Of a stretch of 64,000 nt of DNA, positions 1 through 9,886 are shown one piece after another. Where the stretch lies: NCBI GenBank assembly GCA_013407085.1, contig JACCGJ010019959.1:1-64000 (forward strand), read 5' to 3'. Position numbers and translations under genes: made by a program. Numbering within the stretch: the stretch's first letter is position 1; each line of letters begins with the position of its first letter. Source of the DNA: Atriophallophorus winterbourni (Eukaryota > Platyhelminthes > Trematoda > Plagiorchiida > Microphallidae). Under the pieces are notes generated by a model. It was not told the origin of the DNA. It saw only the letters and a program-made list of their open reading frames with translations, and ran no database searches.

Positions 1-1412
1 GTGGAGACAGTAAGATCAGGTTCAGTGAGCCTTGAAACTGTGGATTAAAGGTAAACAAGATTATACTTGTATGCCAACTGTTATATATGGTTCGTACAAC
101 GAACCACGATGTTCAGACACAGAATCACAAAGTGATTCTTGGTCAAAGCACGCAAGACGCTTATGGATGACCAAAGTAATGTGTAGCTCACATCCCGATC
201 CCTTACACACCACTATCGGTTTCTGTCTGTTTGCCATCGTCAGGTGGAGACAGTAAGATCAGGTTCAGTGAACCTTGAAACAGTGGATCAAAAGTAAACA
301 AGTTTATACTTGTATGCCAACTGTTATATAGGGTTCGTACAACGAACGACGATGTTCAGACACAGAATCACAAAGTGATTCTTGGTCAAAGCACTCAAGG
401 GGCTTGTGGATGACCAAAGTAATGTGTTGCTCACATCCCCATCCCTTACACACCACTACCGGTTTCTGGATGTTTGCCATTGTCAGGTGGAGACAGTAAG
501 ATCAGGTTCAGTGAGCCTTGAAACAGTGGAATAAAGGTAAACAAGATTGTACTTGTATGCCAACTGTTATATATGGTTCGTACAACGAACCACGATGTTC
601 AGACACAGAATCACAAAGTGATTCTTGGTCAAAGCACGCAAGGCGCTTATGGATGACCAAAGTAATGTGTAGCTCACATCCCGATCCCTTACACACCACT
701 ATCGGTTTCTGTCTGTTTGCCATCGTCACGTGGAGACAGTAAGATCAGGTTCAGTGAGCCTTGAAACAGTGGATCAAAAGTAAACAAGTTTATACTTGTA
801 TGCCAACTGTAATATAGGGTTCGTACAACGAACGACGATGTTCAGACACAGAATCACAAAGTGATTCTTGGTCAAAGCACTCAAGGGGCTTGTGGATGAC
901 CGAAGTAATGTGTTGCTCACATCTTCATCCCTTACACACCACTACCGGTTTCTGGATGTTTGCCATTGTCAGGTGGAGACAGTAAGATCAGGTTCAGTGA
1001 GCCTTGAAACAGTGGAATAAAGGTAAACAAGATTGTACTTGTATGCCAACTGTTATATATGGTTCGTACAACGAACCACGATGTTAAGACACAGAATCAC
1101 AAAGTGATTCTCGATCAAAGCACTCAGGGCGCTTGTGGATGACCAAAGTAATGTGTTGCTCACATCCCCATCCCTTACACACCACTACCGGTTTATGGCT
1201 GTTTGCCATCTTCAGGTGGAGACAGTAAGATCAGGTTCAGTGAGCCTTGAAACTGTGGATTAAAGGTAAACAAGATTATACTTGTATGCCAACTGTTATA
1301 TATGGTTCGTACAACGAACCACGATGTTCAGACACAGAATCACAAAGTGATCGTGGTCAAAGAATAAAGGCGCTTGTGGATGACCAGTAATGTGTTGCTC
1401 ACATCCCCATCC

Positions 1413-1468
1413 CTTACACACCACTACCGGTTTCTGGCTGTTTGCCGTCGTCAGGTGGAGACAGTAAG
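1413..1468 (-). ncRNA. Hammerhead ribozyme, near-intact copy
   Basis: Minus-strand type I hammerhead at the unit junction. Core CUGACGA and GAAA are intact, stem I CCAC/GUGG is complete, and the outer stem I CUUAC/GUAAG is present. Stem II reads CGGC/GCCA, so the pair next to the core is a C-A mismatch and three pairs remain. The self-complementary ACCGGU (stem III) and cleavage-site A are present. Reduced activity is likely (inference). Confidence 0.7.
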
Positions 1469-1655
1469 ATCAGGTTCAGTGAGCCTTGAAACAGTGGATT
1501 AAAGGTAAACAAGATTATACTTGTATGCCAACTGTTATATAGGGTTCGTACAACGAACCACGATGTACAGACACAGAATCACAAAGTGATTCTTGGTCAA
1601 AGCACTCAAGGCGCTTGTGGATGACCAAAGTAATGTGTTGCTCACATCTCCATCC

Positions 1656-1711
1656 CTTACACAGCACTACCGGTTTCTGGCTGTTTGCCATCGTCAGGTG
1701 GAGACAGTAAG
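1656..1711 (-). ncRNA. Hammerhead ribozyme, near-intact copy
   Basis: Minus-strand hammerhead with intact CUGACGA, perfect stem II UGGC/GCCA with loop AAACA, intact GAAA, ACCGGU and cleavage A. The only defect is in stem I, where the strand after the cleavage site reads GUGC instead of GUGG. That leaves three inner pairs plus the outer CUUAC/GUAAG helix. Confidence 0.75.
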
Positions 1712-2626
1712 ATCAGGTTCAGTGAGCCTCGAAATAGTGGATTCAAGGTAAACAAGATTTTCATGTATGCCAACAGTTATATAGGGTTCGTACAACAAAC
1801 CAAGATGTTCAGACACAGAATCACAAAGTGATTCTTGGTCAAAGCACGCAAGGCGCTTATGGATTACCAAAGTAATGTGTAGCTCACATCCCCATCCCTC
1901 ATACACCACTATCGGTTTCTGTCTGTTTGCCATCGTCAGGTGGAGACAGTAAGATAACGTTCAGTGAGCCTTGAAACAATGGATTAAAGGTAAACAAGAT
2001 TATACTTGTATACCAACTGTTATATAGGGTTCGTACAACAAACCACGATATTCAGACACAGAATCACAAAGTGATTCTTGGTCAAAGCACGCAAGGCGCT
2101 TATGGATGACCAAAGTATTGTGTAGCTCACATCCCCATCCCTTATACACCACTATCGGTTTCTGTCTGTTTGCCATCGTCAGGTGGAGACAGTAAGATCA
2201 GGTTTAGTGAGCCTTGAAACAGTGGATCAAAGGTAAACAAGTTTATACTTGTATGCCAACTGTTATATAGGGTTCGTACAACGAACGACGATGTTCAGAC
2301 ACAGAATCACAAAGTGATTCTTGGTCAAAGCACTCAAGGGGCTTGTGGATGACCAAAGTAATGTGTTGCTCACATCCCCATCCCTTACACACCACTACCG
2401 GTTTCTGGATGTTTGCCATTGTCAGGTGGAGACAGTAAGATCAGGTTCAGTGAGCCTTGAAACAGTGGAATAAAGGTAAACAAGATTGTACTTGTATGCC
2501 AACTGTTATATATGGTTCGTACAACGAACCACGATGTTCAGACACAGAATCACAAAGTGATTCTTGATCAAAGCACTCAGGGCGCTTGTGGATGACCAAA
2601 GTAATGTGTTGCTCACATCCCCATCC

Positions 2627-2682
2627 CTTACACACCACTACCGGTTTCTGGCTGTTTGCCGTCGTCAGGTGGAGACAGTAAG
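2627..2682 (-). ncRNA. Hammerhead ribozyme, near-intact copy
   Basis: Same variant as the copy at 1413-1468: intact CUGACGA, GAAA, ACCGGU and cleavage A, with stem II CGGC/GCCA weakened by a C-A mismatch at the core-proximal pair. Both stem I helices are intact. Confidence 0.7.
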
Positions 2683-2869
2683 ATCCGGTTCAGTGAGCCT
2701 TGAAACAGTGGATTAAAGGTAAACAAGATTATACTTGTATGCCAACTGTTATATATGGTTCGTACAACGAACCACGATGTTCAGACACAGAATCACAAAG
2801 TGATTCTTGGTCAAAGAACTAAAGGCGCTTGTGGATGACCAAAGTAATGTGTTGATCACACCTCCATAT

Positions 2870-2925
2870 CTTACACACCACTACCGGTTTCTGACTGTTT
2901 GCCATCGTCAGGTGGAGACAGTAAG
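2870..2925 (-). ncRNA. Hammerhead ribozyme, predicted active
   Basis: Minus-strand type I hammerhead. Outer stem I is CUUAC/GUAAG and inner stem I CCAC/GUGG. The core is CUGACGA. Stem II is UGGC/GUCA with one G-U wobble and loop AAACA, followed by GAA, ACCGGU and a cleavage-site A. All catalytic positions fit the hammerhead consensus. By family knowledge, cleavage would fall 3' of the A and leave a 2',3'-cyclic phosphate. Confidence 0.82.
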
Positions 2926-3112
2926 ATCAGGTTCAGTGAGCCTTGAAACAGTGGAATAAATGTGAACAATATTATACTTGTATGCCAACTTTTATATAGG
3001 GTTCGTACAACGGACCACGATGTTCATACACAGAATCACAAAGTGATTCTTGGTCAAAGCACTCGAAGCGCTTGTGGATGACCAAAGTATTGTGTTGCTC
3101 ACATTCCTATCC

Positions 3113-3167
3113 CTTACACACCACTACCGGTTTCTGGCTGTTTGCCATCGTCAGGTGAGACAGTAAG
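3113..3167 (-). ncRNA. Hammerhead ribozyme, predicted active
   Basis: Minus-strand type I hammerhead with perfect stem II (UGGC/GCCA, loop AAACA), intact CUGACGA and GAAA, ACCGGU and a cleavage-site A. Inner stem I has three Watson-Crick pairs and one G-U. Outer stem I is CUUAC/GUAAG, separated by an asymmetric internal loop (UGUCU opposite UGU). Such loops are where natural hammerheads place the loop I to loop II tertiary contact. Confidence 0.84.
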
Positions 3168-3418
3168 ATCAGGTTCAGTGAGCCTTGACAACAGTGGATT
3201 AAAGGTAAACAAGATTATACTTGTATGCCAACTGTTATATAGAGGGGCAACACATACTTTGGTCATCCACAAGCGCCTTGATTGCTTTGACCAAGAATCA
3301 CTTTGTGATTCTGTGTCTGAACATCGTGGTTCGTTGTACGAAGCCTATATAACAGTTGGCATACAAGTATAATCTTGTTTACCTTCAATCCACTGTTTCA
3401 AGGCTCACTGAACCTGAT

Positions 3419-3474
3419 CTTACTGTCTCCACCTGACGATGGCAAACAGCCAGAAACCGGTAGTGGTGTGTAAA
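3419..3474 (+). ncRNA. Hammerhead ribozyme, best consensus copy
   Basis: Plus-strand type I hammerhead. CUUAC (3419-3423) forms outer stem I, UGUCU the internal loop, and CCAC (3429-3432) inner stem I. The core CUGACGA is at 3433-3439. Stem II is UGGC 3440-3443 and GCCA 3449-3452 around loop AAACA. GAA is at 3453-3455, self-complementary ACCGGU at 3456-3461, cleavage A at 3462, and GUGG at 3463-3466. Only the outermost stem I pair is lost (GUAAA for GUAAG). A stem III this short is expected to favour dimeric ribozymes, as proposed for newt-type and PLE hammerheads. Confidence 0.88.
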
Positions 3475-3660
3475 GGATGGGGATGTGAGCAACTCATTAC
3501 TTTGGTCATCCACAAGCGCCTTGAGTGCTTTGACCAAGAATCACTTTGTGATTCTGTGTCTGAACATCGTAGTTCGTTGTTCGAACCCTATATAACACTT
3601 GGCATACAAGTATTATCTTGTTTACCTTCAATCCACTGTTCCAAGGCTCACAATACCTGA

Positions 3661-3716
3661 TCTTACTGTCTCCACCTGATGATGGCAAACAGCCGGAAAC
3701 CGGTGGTGGTGTGTAA
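3661..3716 (+). ncRNA. Hammerhead motif with dead cleavage site
   Basis: Second plus-strand copy: CCAC, core CUGAUGA at 3676-3682, stem II UGGC/GCCG (one wobble) with loop AAACA, GAA, ACCGGU at 3699-3704. The nucleotide at the cleavage position (3705) is G. Hammerheads need A, C or U there, so this copy should not cut. Confidence 0.75.
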
Positions 3717-3743
3717 GGGATGGGGATGTGTGAATCACATTAC

Positions 3744-4687
3744 TTTAGTACATTTCTTGTTCTAGATTTCGGAGCAGAGGAATAGCTGTGCAGTGTTTCG
3801 ATTTGCTAACGCAAACCATTCAATTCCTAAATAATTGTGTCCAGCACAGGTGAACAGGCAATAACCGAATGTTGCCGTTTTTGTGTACTGACCTTACTGG
3901 TCTTAGTACGCCTTTCGGAGGTTCCAGCTACATTTGTCACCTTGGGAGTGGTAGCTTGCCTGGGTGGACGGGTTACCTGGCTAACCTGTTCGACTTTTCC
4001 CTTGGCAGTTCACGTTCAAGTTGCACAGGGCCCAAGGTGGCTAAAAGCTAATCACGCGCACAGATTTCTTTCGACGGTATGCGGTTGAGCACCCAGTACT
4101 TCGATATGGAGTACGCAGTTCGTACTTTTTACACGTTCTTGTTTCCGGATAACTGGAAAGTTAGGTAGGGTTTCTCTTCACCAGCACGGTGAGGGGTCAG
4201 CTATTCAGGAAACAATGCAATAATATGCGTGGACAATGTATGGTGTATGAAATCTCTAGCCTAGTCGAGGCAAAGTGAAACACAGTCATAGACTGCATGT
4301 GGGCTTATTTGCTGTCAGGTTGCCCAGGCTTGGACAGATATGAAAAAAATGTAAAATACGTTTTTTGTATTTATTAAACAATGTGCGGATATATGATAGA
4401 CCATTTAACGTCTAATTTCCTATCAAAGCTCAACACATTCGGGAGGCTTACAATACAATCTGGGAGCTTGTTCCAGAAATTGACAACACGGTTGCTGGAA
4501 AAGCGCTCACATGCTAGCAACATGGGCCTGCTCTTAGGAATTTTCATAGAATTACCCCTTGTAGCTTCTTTAAGGGCAAGTTTAAGGATTTCAGTAATAT
4601 TATCACCCGTAAGACACTTAAGAATCTTGAAGGCTTCTATAGGTCACCTCGCAGTCGCCGTCTCTTTAGTGAGAACAAACCGAGGTC
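3744..4687 (-). mobile_element. CR1-like LINE copy A, 3' end
   Basis: Minus-strand 3' portion of a CR1-like non-LTR retrotransposon. Its interior (about 4690 down to 4380) translates on the minus strand to the typical C-terminus of CR1-type ORF2, including the motifs NRVVNFWNKLP and FDRKLD. The remainder to 3744 is the 3' untranslated region. It closely matches 13311-14262 (copy B). It is separated from the rest of copy A by the gypsy element at 4688-9886. An open plus-strand frame at 3837-4088 is antisense to the UTR and is broken by a 1-nt deletion in copy B, so I do not call it. Confidence 0.8.
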
Positions 4688-5170
4688 TGTCGAGCTTGTA
4701 CAAACCTATTTTTACTTAACAATTTTTCTGATGAAAATCTATTGTACAGTTTTTGATATCTTCAGTTCAATTTGTTCTGACAATATCACTTCGTTCAGAC
4801 GATCGATAGTACTATTGAATTTTCGATTTCTCGTTAACGCTATTACTCACATTTCATCGATTCTTTGTTCGATAACTTTGTGAACACAAGTCTTCTGCTC
4901 AATACGATTTTGTACATAATCAACTTATCACTTAACACAACATACTCCATGTTGTGTGCGTTACCCGCGTTCTCGGTCGATCTGGGCTTTGGGAATTCCG
5001 TCTCGGGAACGTAACATTGCGAGTAGAAATATTGTAGTCATTACAAGAACAAGGAATATCCAAAGGAGGATTGCGGATTTTATGTACGTGGATCAAAGGA
5101 ACTGTTAGTGAGTCAGATCGCCTATTTTTGTACTGCGAGTTTTGTATATTAGCTTGACTGGTCCACTACA
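4688..5170 (+). repeat. 5' LTR of gypsy element
   Basis: 483-bp LTR beginning TGTCGAGC and ending ACTACA (canonical TG...CA). It matches 9406-9886. The LTR should carry the element's promoter and polyadenylation signals; I cannot mark them precisely. Confidence 0.92.
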
Positions 5171-5273
5171 TATTTTTGGTGAGCCCGACTACCACATATT
5201 TTTTAATGAGCCCGACTACCACTACATATTTTTGGTGAGCCCGACTACTACATATTTTTGGTGAGCCCGAGTT
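5164..5273 (+). promoter_or_regulatory. Primer-binding site, repeated four times
   Basis: Immediately after the LTR, the segment TTTTTGGTGAGCCCGA occurs in three good copies and one altered copy (TTAATGAGCCCGA), each preceded by CTACATA or CCACATA, with a period of about 27-30 bp. TGGTGAGCCCGAC is one base away from the expected complement of a tRNA-Trp 3' end (TGGTGACCCCGAC), the primer reported for the CsRn1 clade. The duplication includes the last bases of the LTR. Confidence 0.75.
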
Positions 5274-5330
5274 TACTTCTTGCGCACATTTTCCCCATAT
5301 TTTGATATTCTCAGTCTGTATTTCTTTGCA

Positions 5331-6734
5331 ATGACTTCTAACAACTTCAGCGACACAGCCTACCGCTCTGATATTTTCAATTTTACCCTTCCACATTTCG
5401 GTACGCATATTCCTCGTCTATGGTTCGCTCAAGTTGGAGCAATTTTCGAATTCAGACGCATTACTAAACAGGAGAGTATGTACAACTTCGTTGTTGCACA
5501 CTTACCAATCGAGTCCGCTACAGAAGTCGCCGATATCATTTATGATAAACCAAAATCCGACCCGTATACCACACTGAAAAATGCGTCGATCAACAGAACA
5601 GCCGCATCAGACGAGCAAAATTTGCGTACATTGTTAGCAGGAGTAGAAATTGGTGACAAAACACCTTCTCAGCTGTTACGTCATATGATGCACCTTCAAG
5701 GGAAACAACCCCTGAATGAGTCTGTTTTACGTGAACTATGGTTTCAAAACTTACCTGTAGATTTAAGAAAATCTCTTTCTGTTCTCGAGAAAGATATACC
5801 TCTACAGAAGCTAGCAGAAACCGCAGACCAAGTTCATTCGGTGTACAGAGCCAAGTCACCATCTACCCTACAAGAAGTCACATTAAAGCCCGTGGTAGAA
5901 ACTGAAGTACAAGAGCTTAAGCAACAAGTCGCTGAATTGACCTCACAGATCTCAGCCCCAACAAAGATGTTCCACGATCGACCATCAAGAGTTAGCCGCA
6001 GCCGAACTCCCACTGTACACAGAAGTTCATCCCGAGACCGCTACAAACGCGAGCACAGCCTATGTCATTATCACCGACGATTCGGCTCAAAGGCTATAAA
6101 GTGCTTGCCATCCTGTAAACTTTACAAACCAGGGAAACTTCAATGCCAGGCAGTAACAGCGACGACCTCACCTGGCAACAACATTAGTCGCCTATTTTAT
6201 GTCACTGATTGTTCGAATAAATTGCGTTTCCTCATTGATACGGGTGCTGAGATAAGTGTAATCCCGCCCACACCACAGGAACGCAAGAACAAAACCTCAT
6301 TGACATTACAGGCGGCAAACGGTACGCAGATCACCACGTTCGGCCAACGTTCACTAACTTTAAACCTAGGCCTCAGACGTGACTTCCGTTGGATCTTTAC
6401 CGTTGCAGACGTACGAAGCGCTATATTAGGTGCAGATTTCCTTACACACTTTAACTTGTCCGTCGATTTGAAGTCCCGTAAACTTATCGACAACCTGACA
6501 GAGTTAAAAACCTTAGGAAAAATATGCCGTTCTGCGATACAGTCTATTCGCGTATCACCACCGAGTATTCCAGAACAATATAGCAGCTTATTGTCTGAGT
6601 TCCCAGAAGTTTTCCGTCCAAACTCACCGAATAATGCGATTAAACACGACGTTAGACACCATATCGAAACACGCGGTTCCCCAGTCTTCACTCGACCAAG
6701 ACGGTTAGCACCAGACAAATTGGCCATTGCTTAA
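5331..6734 (+). pseudogene. Gypsy gag-protease ORF (467 codons)
   Basis: Open frame from the first good ATG (5331); the frame is open upstream to 5280. Gag residues 1 to about 240 form the capsid-like region, with PHFGTHIPRLWFAQVGAIF near the N-terminus. The CHCC nucleic-acid binding signature LCHYHRRFG...KCLPSC lies around 6058-6114. A retropepsin active site IDTGAEISVIPP follows at about 6234-6270. The C-terminal part already belongs to the start of the RT domain (RPRRLAPDKLAIA). The frame ends at TAA 6732-6734, where related proteins continue, so this is one gag-pol frame cut by a nonsense change. Confidence 0.88.
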
Positions 6735-8305
6735 CGAGAGTTCGAGCATATGATGGAATTGGGCATCATACGTCCATCAAAATCATCATGGGCCTCACCT
6801 CTCCACATGGTCGAAAAGAAGCAACATGGTGCATGGCGCCCTTGTGGTGATTAAAGAGCACTGAACAAAATTACTGTTCCAGATAGGTATCCCATACCAC
6901 ACATCCACGACTTTGCCTTGACACTTGAAGGAAAGACAATCTTTTCCAAACTTGACTTGGTGCGTGCCTACAACCAGATACCAGTGGAACCAGAAGACGT
7001 GTCCAAAACAGCCATAACCACACCGTTCGGACTTTTCGAATTCGTTCGAATGCCATTCGGTCTGCGCAACGCAGCACAGACATTTCAACGGTTCATGGAT
7101 CAAGTTTTCTTGGGTCTCGATTTCGTCTTCGTTTACATAGATGACGTACTCATCGCTAGTAAATCGCCCACTGAACACGCTGAACATTTACATCGCGTCT
7201 TTTCACAACTGTCGAAGTACGGCATAGTCGTAAACCCCGATAAATGCGTATTTGGCGTCGAATCACTTGAAATTCTTGGACATCAAGTTGATTCCAAAGG
7301 TATCAGGCCATTAGAGCAAAAGGTTTCCGCTATAAAAGACTACGCATTACCCGAATCAATAGGACAATTCCGTCGTTTCCTGGGTCTTGTGAATTACTAC
7401 CGTCGATTCATTCCTCACTGCGCCGAGCTTATTCAACCATTGACGGATTTACTCCGCAGCAACAAACGCTCGTTAAACATGACGGACTCAGCTTAAACTG
7501 CTTTTGAACGCATTGAAAAAGCGCTCAGTGAGGCAACGTTGCTGAACCACTTACCGTCCGATCCTAATATCAAACTATTTTTATCCACGGATGCGTCCAA
7601 CGAAGCGATTGGTGCAACTTTGCAATATAGTCGCAATGGAGAACTGTGCCCATTATCGTTTTTCTCAAAGAGACTGCAACCAGCTCGGGTTCGCTACAGT
7701 ACGTTTGGCAGAGAATTGCTTGCAATCTATTATGCCATCTGTCATTTCCGCCATTTACTTGAAGGGCGAGAATTCACGGTTTTAACTGATCATAAACCGC
7801 TCTGTTACGCCCTACTTTCAAGCACTGACCGCTATTCAGCTCGAGAAATTCGACAACTGGACTTCATTTCACAGTTTACCACCGATATCCGACACGTCTC
7901 AGGCCAAGATAACGTTGTCGCCGACGCCCTATCCCGTGGTCACCTCAATTCTATTAGCAGCGACGTCCAATCACTAAAGATCGCAGAAGCTCAGCTTACC
8001 GACCAGGAGTTACCACAAATTCGGAAATCTTCATCGTTGACGCTAACCGAAATCCTAATTCCTGACTCCTCCATGTCTATTACATGCGATCTATCCACAG
8101 GCACCCCTAGACCTTTTGTACCAGCAACATTACGTCGTGAAATATTCCACCAAATGCACGATCTCTCACATCTTAGTATTCGCGCTACTAGAAAGTTAAT
8201 CTCTGACCGTTTCGTGTGGCCAAAAATGAATCACGTCATTTCAATTTGGTCGCGTTCATGCATTCATTGTCAACGTGCAAAAGTTCACCGCCACACTTTC
8301 TTACC
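6735..8305 (+). pseudogene. Gypsy RT, RNase H and integrase zinc finger
   Basis: Continues the gag-pro frame after the 6732 stop. RT motifs: [15 protein letters not shown] (motif A) near 6945, [17 protein letters not shown] (motif B) near 7050, catalytic YIDD at 7134-7145. TAA interrupts the conserved GDYRAL motif at about 6852, and a second TAA lies at 7494. RNase H spans about 7540-7930 (STDASNEAIGA, TDHKPL, ADALSR). The integrase HHCC zinc finger runs about 8150-8290 (H...H...C..C). The frame is lost near 8302. Confidence 0.88.
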
Positions 8306-9357
8306 TATGGTACTTTTACAGCACCGGACGAAAGATTTAGCCATATTCATGTCGATTTGGTTGGACCACTGCCACCCTCTCGTAATCATTCTTACATCTT
8401 AACATGTGTTGACAGATTTACGCGATGGCCTGTCACAAGAGCCTTGAAAGACATTGAAGCGAAGACGGTTGCCGAAGCAATAATCGAATCTTGGATATCA
8501 CAATTCGGCGTTTTTTCAGTCATTACAACTGACGTGGTTCTCAATTCCAATCAGCACTCTTTCGAGAGTTAAACCAACTGCTGGGCACCGACCACATTCG
8601 CACAACAGCCTATCATCCTTGCGCGAATGGTCTAGTAGAGCGCTTTCACCGACAACTGAAAGCTGCCCTTATTGCTCACGGGAATACACAAAATTGGTCA
8701 GTCTCATTACCGCTTGTCATGTTAGGATTACGAACGGCAGTGAAAGAAGATCTCGGGTGTTCAACAGCAGAACTAGTTTATGGCACAACACTGCGGTTAC
8801 CGGGTGAAATGGTCAGTGACTCTCGTGAACACGACTTCAGACCAACTAGTCAGTTCATCGAAGATCTTAAGCGCCATATGCGGACATTGCGTTATCAACC
8901 GCCAAGAATATCGCATCGCGATAAGCAAGTGCATGAAGACCTCCAATCATGAGAGTTTGTCTTTGTCAGGATCGACAGTGCTAAGAAGCCCTTGATCCCA
9001 CCTTACAGCGGCCCGTACCGAGTACTTGAACGTCATCCGAAATATTTCAAGATATATAAAAACGGAACTTCTGACAACATAAGCATTGATCGCTCAAAGG
9101 TCGCCTATGTGCAACCCTTGCCGTCAAGCTCAAACCGAAGCTTACGAAACACTGAAAGCCCAAATCGCGATGTTGTCAATGTACCCACTTGTATCCCACA
9201 AAATGCTTCTGACATCAAATTCACCCCTCCCACCCAACCAATGGGTATACTCAGTCCTTCCCCACAGACTCTACGTTCTTGCTTGAAAAGAACCCAACAC
9301 ACACGATCTGGCCGTATTGTTACTTGGCCAAAAAAACTTGTGACTTACTTCACTTAA
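8306..9357 (+). pseudogene. Gypsy integrase core and C-terminus
   Basis: After the frameshift near 8302 the integrase core resumes: HVDLVGPLPPS (first Asp), then a second shift near 8530 inside the segment that should read TTDRGSQF. Translation resumes with TTAYHPCANGLVERFHRQLK (catalytic Glu). TGA at 8950 interrupts the region before the GPYRVLERHPKYF C-terminal domain. It ends at TAA 9355-9357. All integrase segments are recognisable but cannot be translated as one protein. Confidence 0.85.
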
Positions 9358-9393
9358 AATGTTTCGAGCGTTTCCATTTTTTTCCAACGCTCT

Positions 9394-9405
9394 AAGGGGG
9401 AGATG
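9394..9405 (+). promoter_or_regulatory. Polypurine tract
   Basis: Purine-rich AAGGGGGAGATG directly before the 3' LTR, the position expected for plus-strand DNA priming in LTR retrotransposons. Confidence 0.85.
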
Positions 9406-9886
9406 TGTCGAGCTTGTACAAACCTATTTTTACTTACAAATTTTCTGGTAAAAATCTATTGTACAGTTTTTGATATCTTCAGTTCAATTTATTCTGACAA
9501 TATCGGTTCGTTCAGACGACCGATAGTACTATTGATTTTCCGATTTCCCGTTAACGCTATTAATCACATTTCATCGATTCTTTGTTCGATAACTTAGTGA
9601 ACACAAGCCTTCTGCTCAATACGATTTTGTACATAATCAACTTATCACTTAACACAATATACTTCTGTTATGTGCGTTACCCTCGTTCTCGGTCGATCTG
9701 GGCTATGGGAATTCCGTCTCAGGAACGTAACATTGCGAGTAGAAATATTGAAGTCATTACAAGAACAAGGAATATCCAAAAGAGGATTGCGGATTATATG
9801 TACGTGGATCAAAAGTACTGTTAGTGAGTCAGATCGCCTATTTTTGTACTGCGAGTTTTGTATATTAGCTTGACTGGTCCACTTCA
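9406..9886 (+). repeat. 3' LTR of gypsy element
   Basis: 481 bp, starts TGTCGAGC and ends ACTTCA. Paired with 4688-5170, with roughly 6% difference by eye. Confidence 0.92.

Larger units (their letters stand above)
1..3243 (-). repeat. 243-bp hammerhead satellite, forward block
   Basis: Tandem array with units starting at 1, 244, 487, 730, 973, 1216, 1455, 1698, 1940, 2183, 2426, 2669, 2912 and 3155. The spacing is 243 bp except for two small-deletion units (239 and 242). The left end lies outside the window. Each unit has two short palindromes with 7-bp arms and 3-nt loops (GAATCAC-AAA-GTGATTC and GGTTCGT-ACA-ACGAACC). At each unit junction the minus strand reads as a type I hammerhead ribozyme. 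Units alternate between sequence variants: units 1 and 3 are near-identical, as are 2 and 4, so there is a partial higher-order repeat of 486 bp. The period is a multiple of three, so a short open frame recurs in each unit, but it ends at a stop in every unit and nothing suggests translation. The strand given is that of the ribozyme. Confidence 0.97.
3244..3743 (+). repeat. 243-bp satellite, inverted block
   Basis: Near 3242-3246 the satellite switches to the opposite orientation. A partial unit runs to about 3428, one full unit to about 3670, and a truncated unit ends at about 3743, where it meets the 3' end of a minus-strand LINE. In this block the ribozyme lies on the plus strand. The array therefore forms a large fold-back with the forward block. 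Confidence 0.93.
4688..9886 (+). mobile_element. CsRn1-like Ty3/gypsy LTR retrotransposon
   Basis: Complete 5.2-kb element: 5' LTR, primer-binding region, gag-protease, RT-RNase H, integrase, polypurine tract and 3' LTR. It is placed in the CsRn1 clade because gag has the CHCC signature LCHYHRRFG...C...C and the primer site resembles a tRNA-Trp complement. Coding is broken by four in-frame stops (6732, about 6852, 7494, 8950) and two frameshifts (near 8302 and 8530). The LTRs differ at about 28 sites by eye (about 6%), so this is not a recent insertion. It sits inside LINE copy A: the same LINE sequence is uninterrupted at about 14262 in copy B. Both flanks show GTC, but I cannot resolve a longer target-site duplication. 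Confidence 0.93.

Noticed and set aside
32..1933. Recurrent frames of about 74 codons in the satellite as a repeated small protein gene
   Set aside because: They recur because the 243-bp period is a multiple of three and the units are similar. Each ends at a stop in every unit, they occur on both strands, and indels in some units break them.
1..3743. CRISPR-like array
   Set aside because: Units are contiguous 243-bp repeats without unique spacers, and the surrounding sequence is eukaryotic.
1..3743. tRNA-like internal RNA polymerase III promoter in the satellite
   Set aside because: GGTTCG matches the start of a B box and TGGTCAAAG or TGGCATACAAG resemble an A box, but the boxes occur in the wrong order or at the wrong spacing and the B box is incomplete.
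3837..4088. Plus-strand 83-codon frame as a gene
   Set aside because: It is antisense to a LINE 3' UTR, overlaps another open frame, and the paralog near 13440 has a 1-nt deletion that breaks it.
4381..4719. Plus-strand 112-codon frame (and its twin at 13949)
   Set aside because: It is the antisense shadow of the LINE ORF2 C-terminus, which has recognisable motifs on the minus strand.
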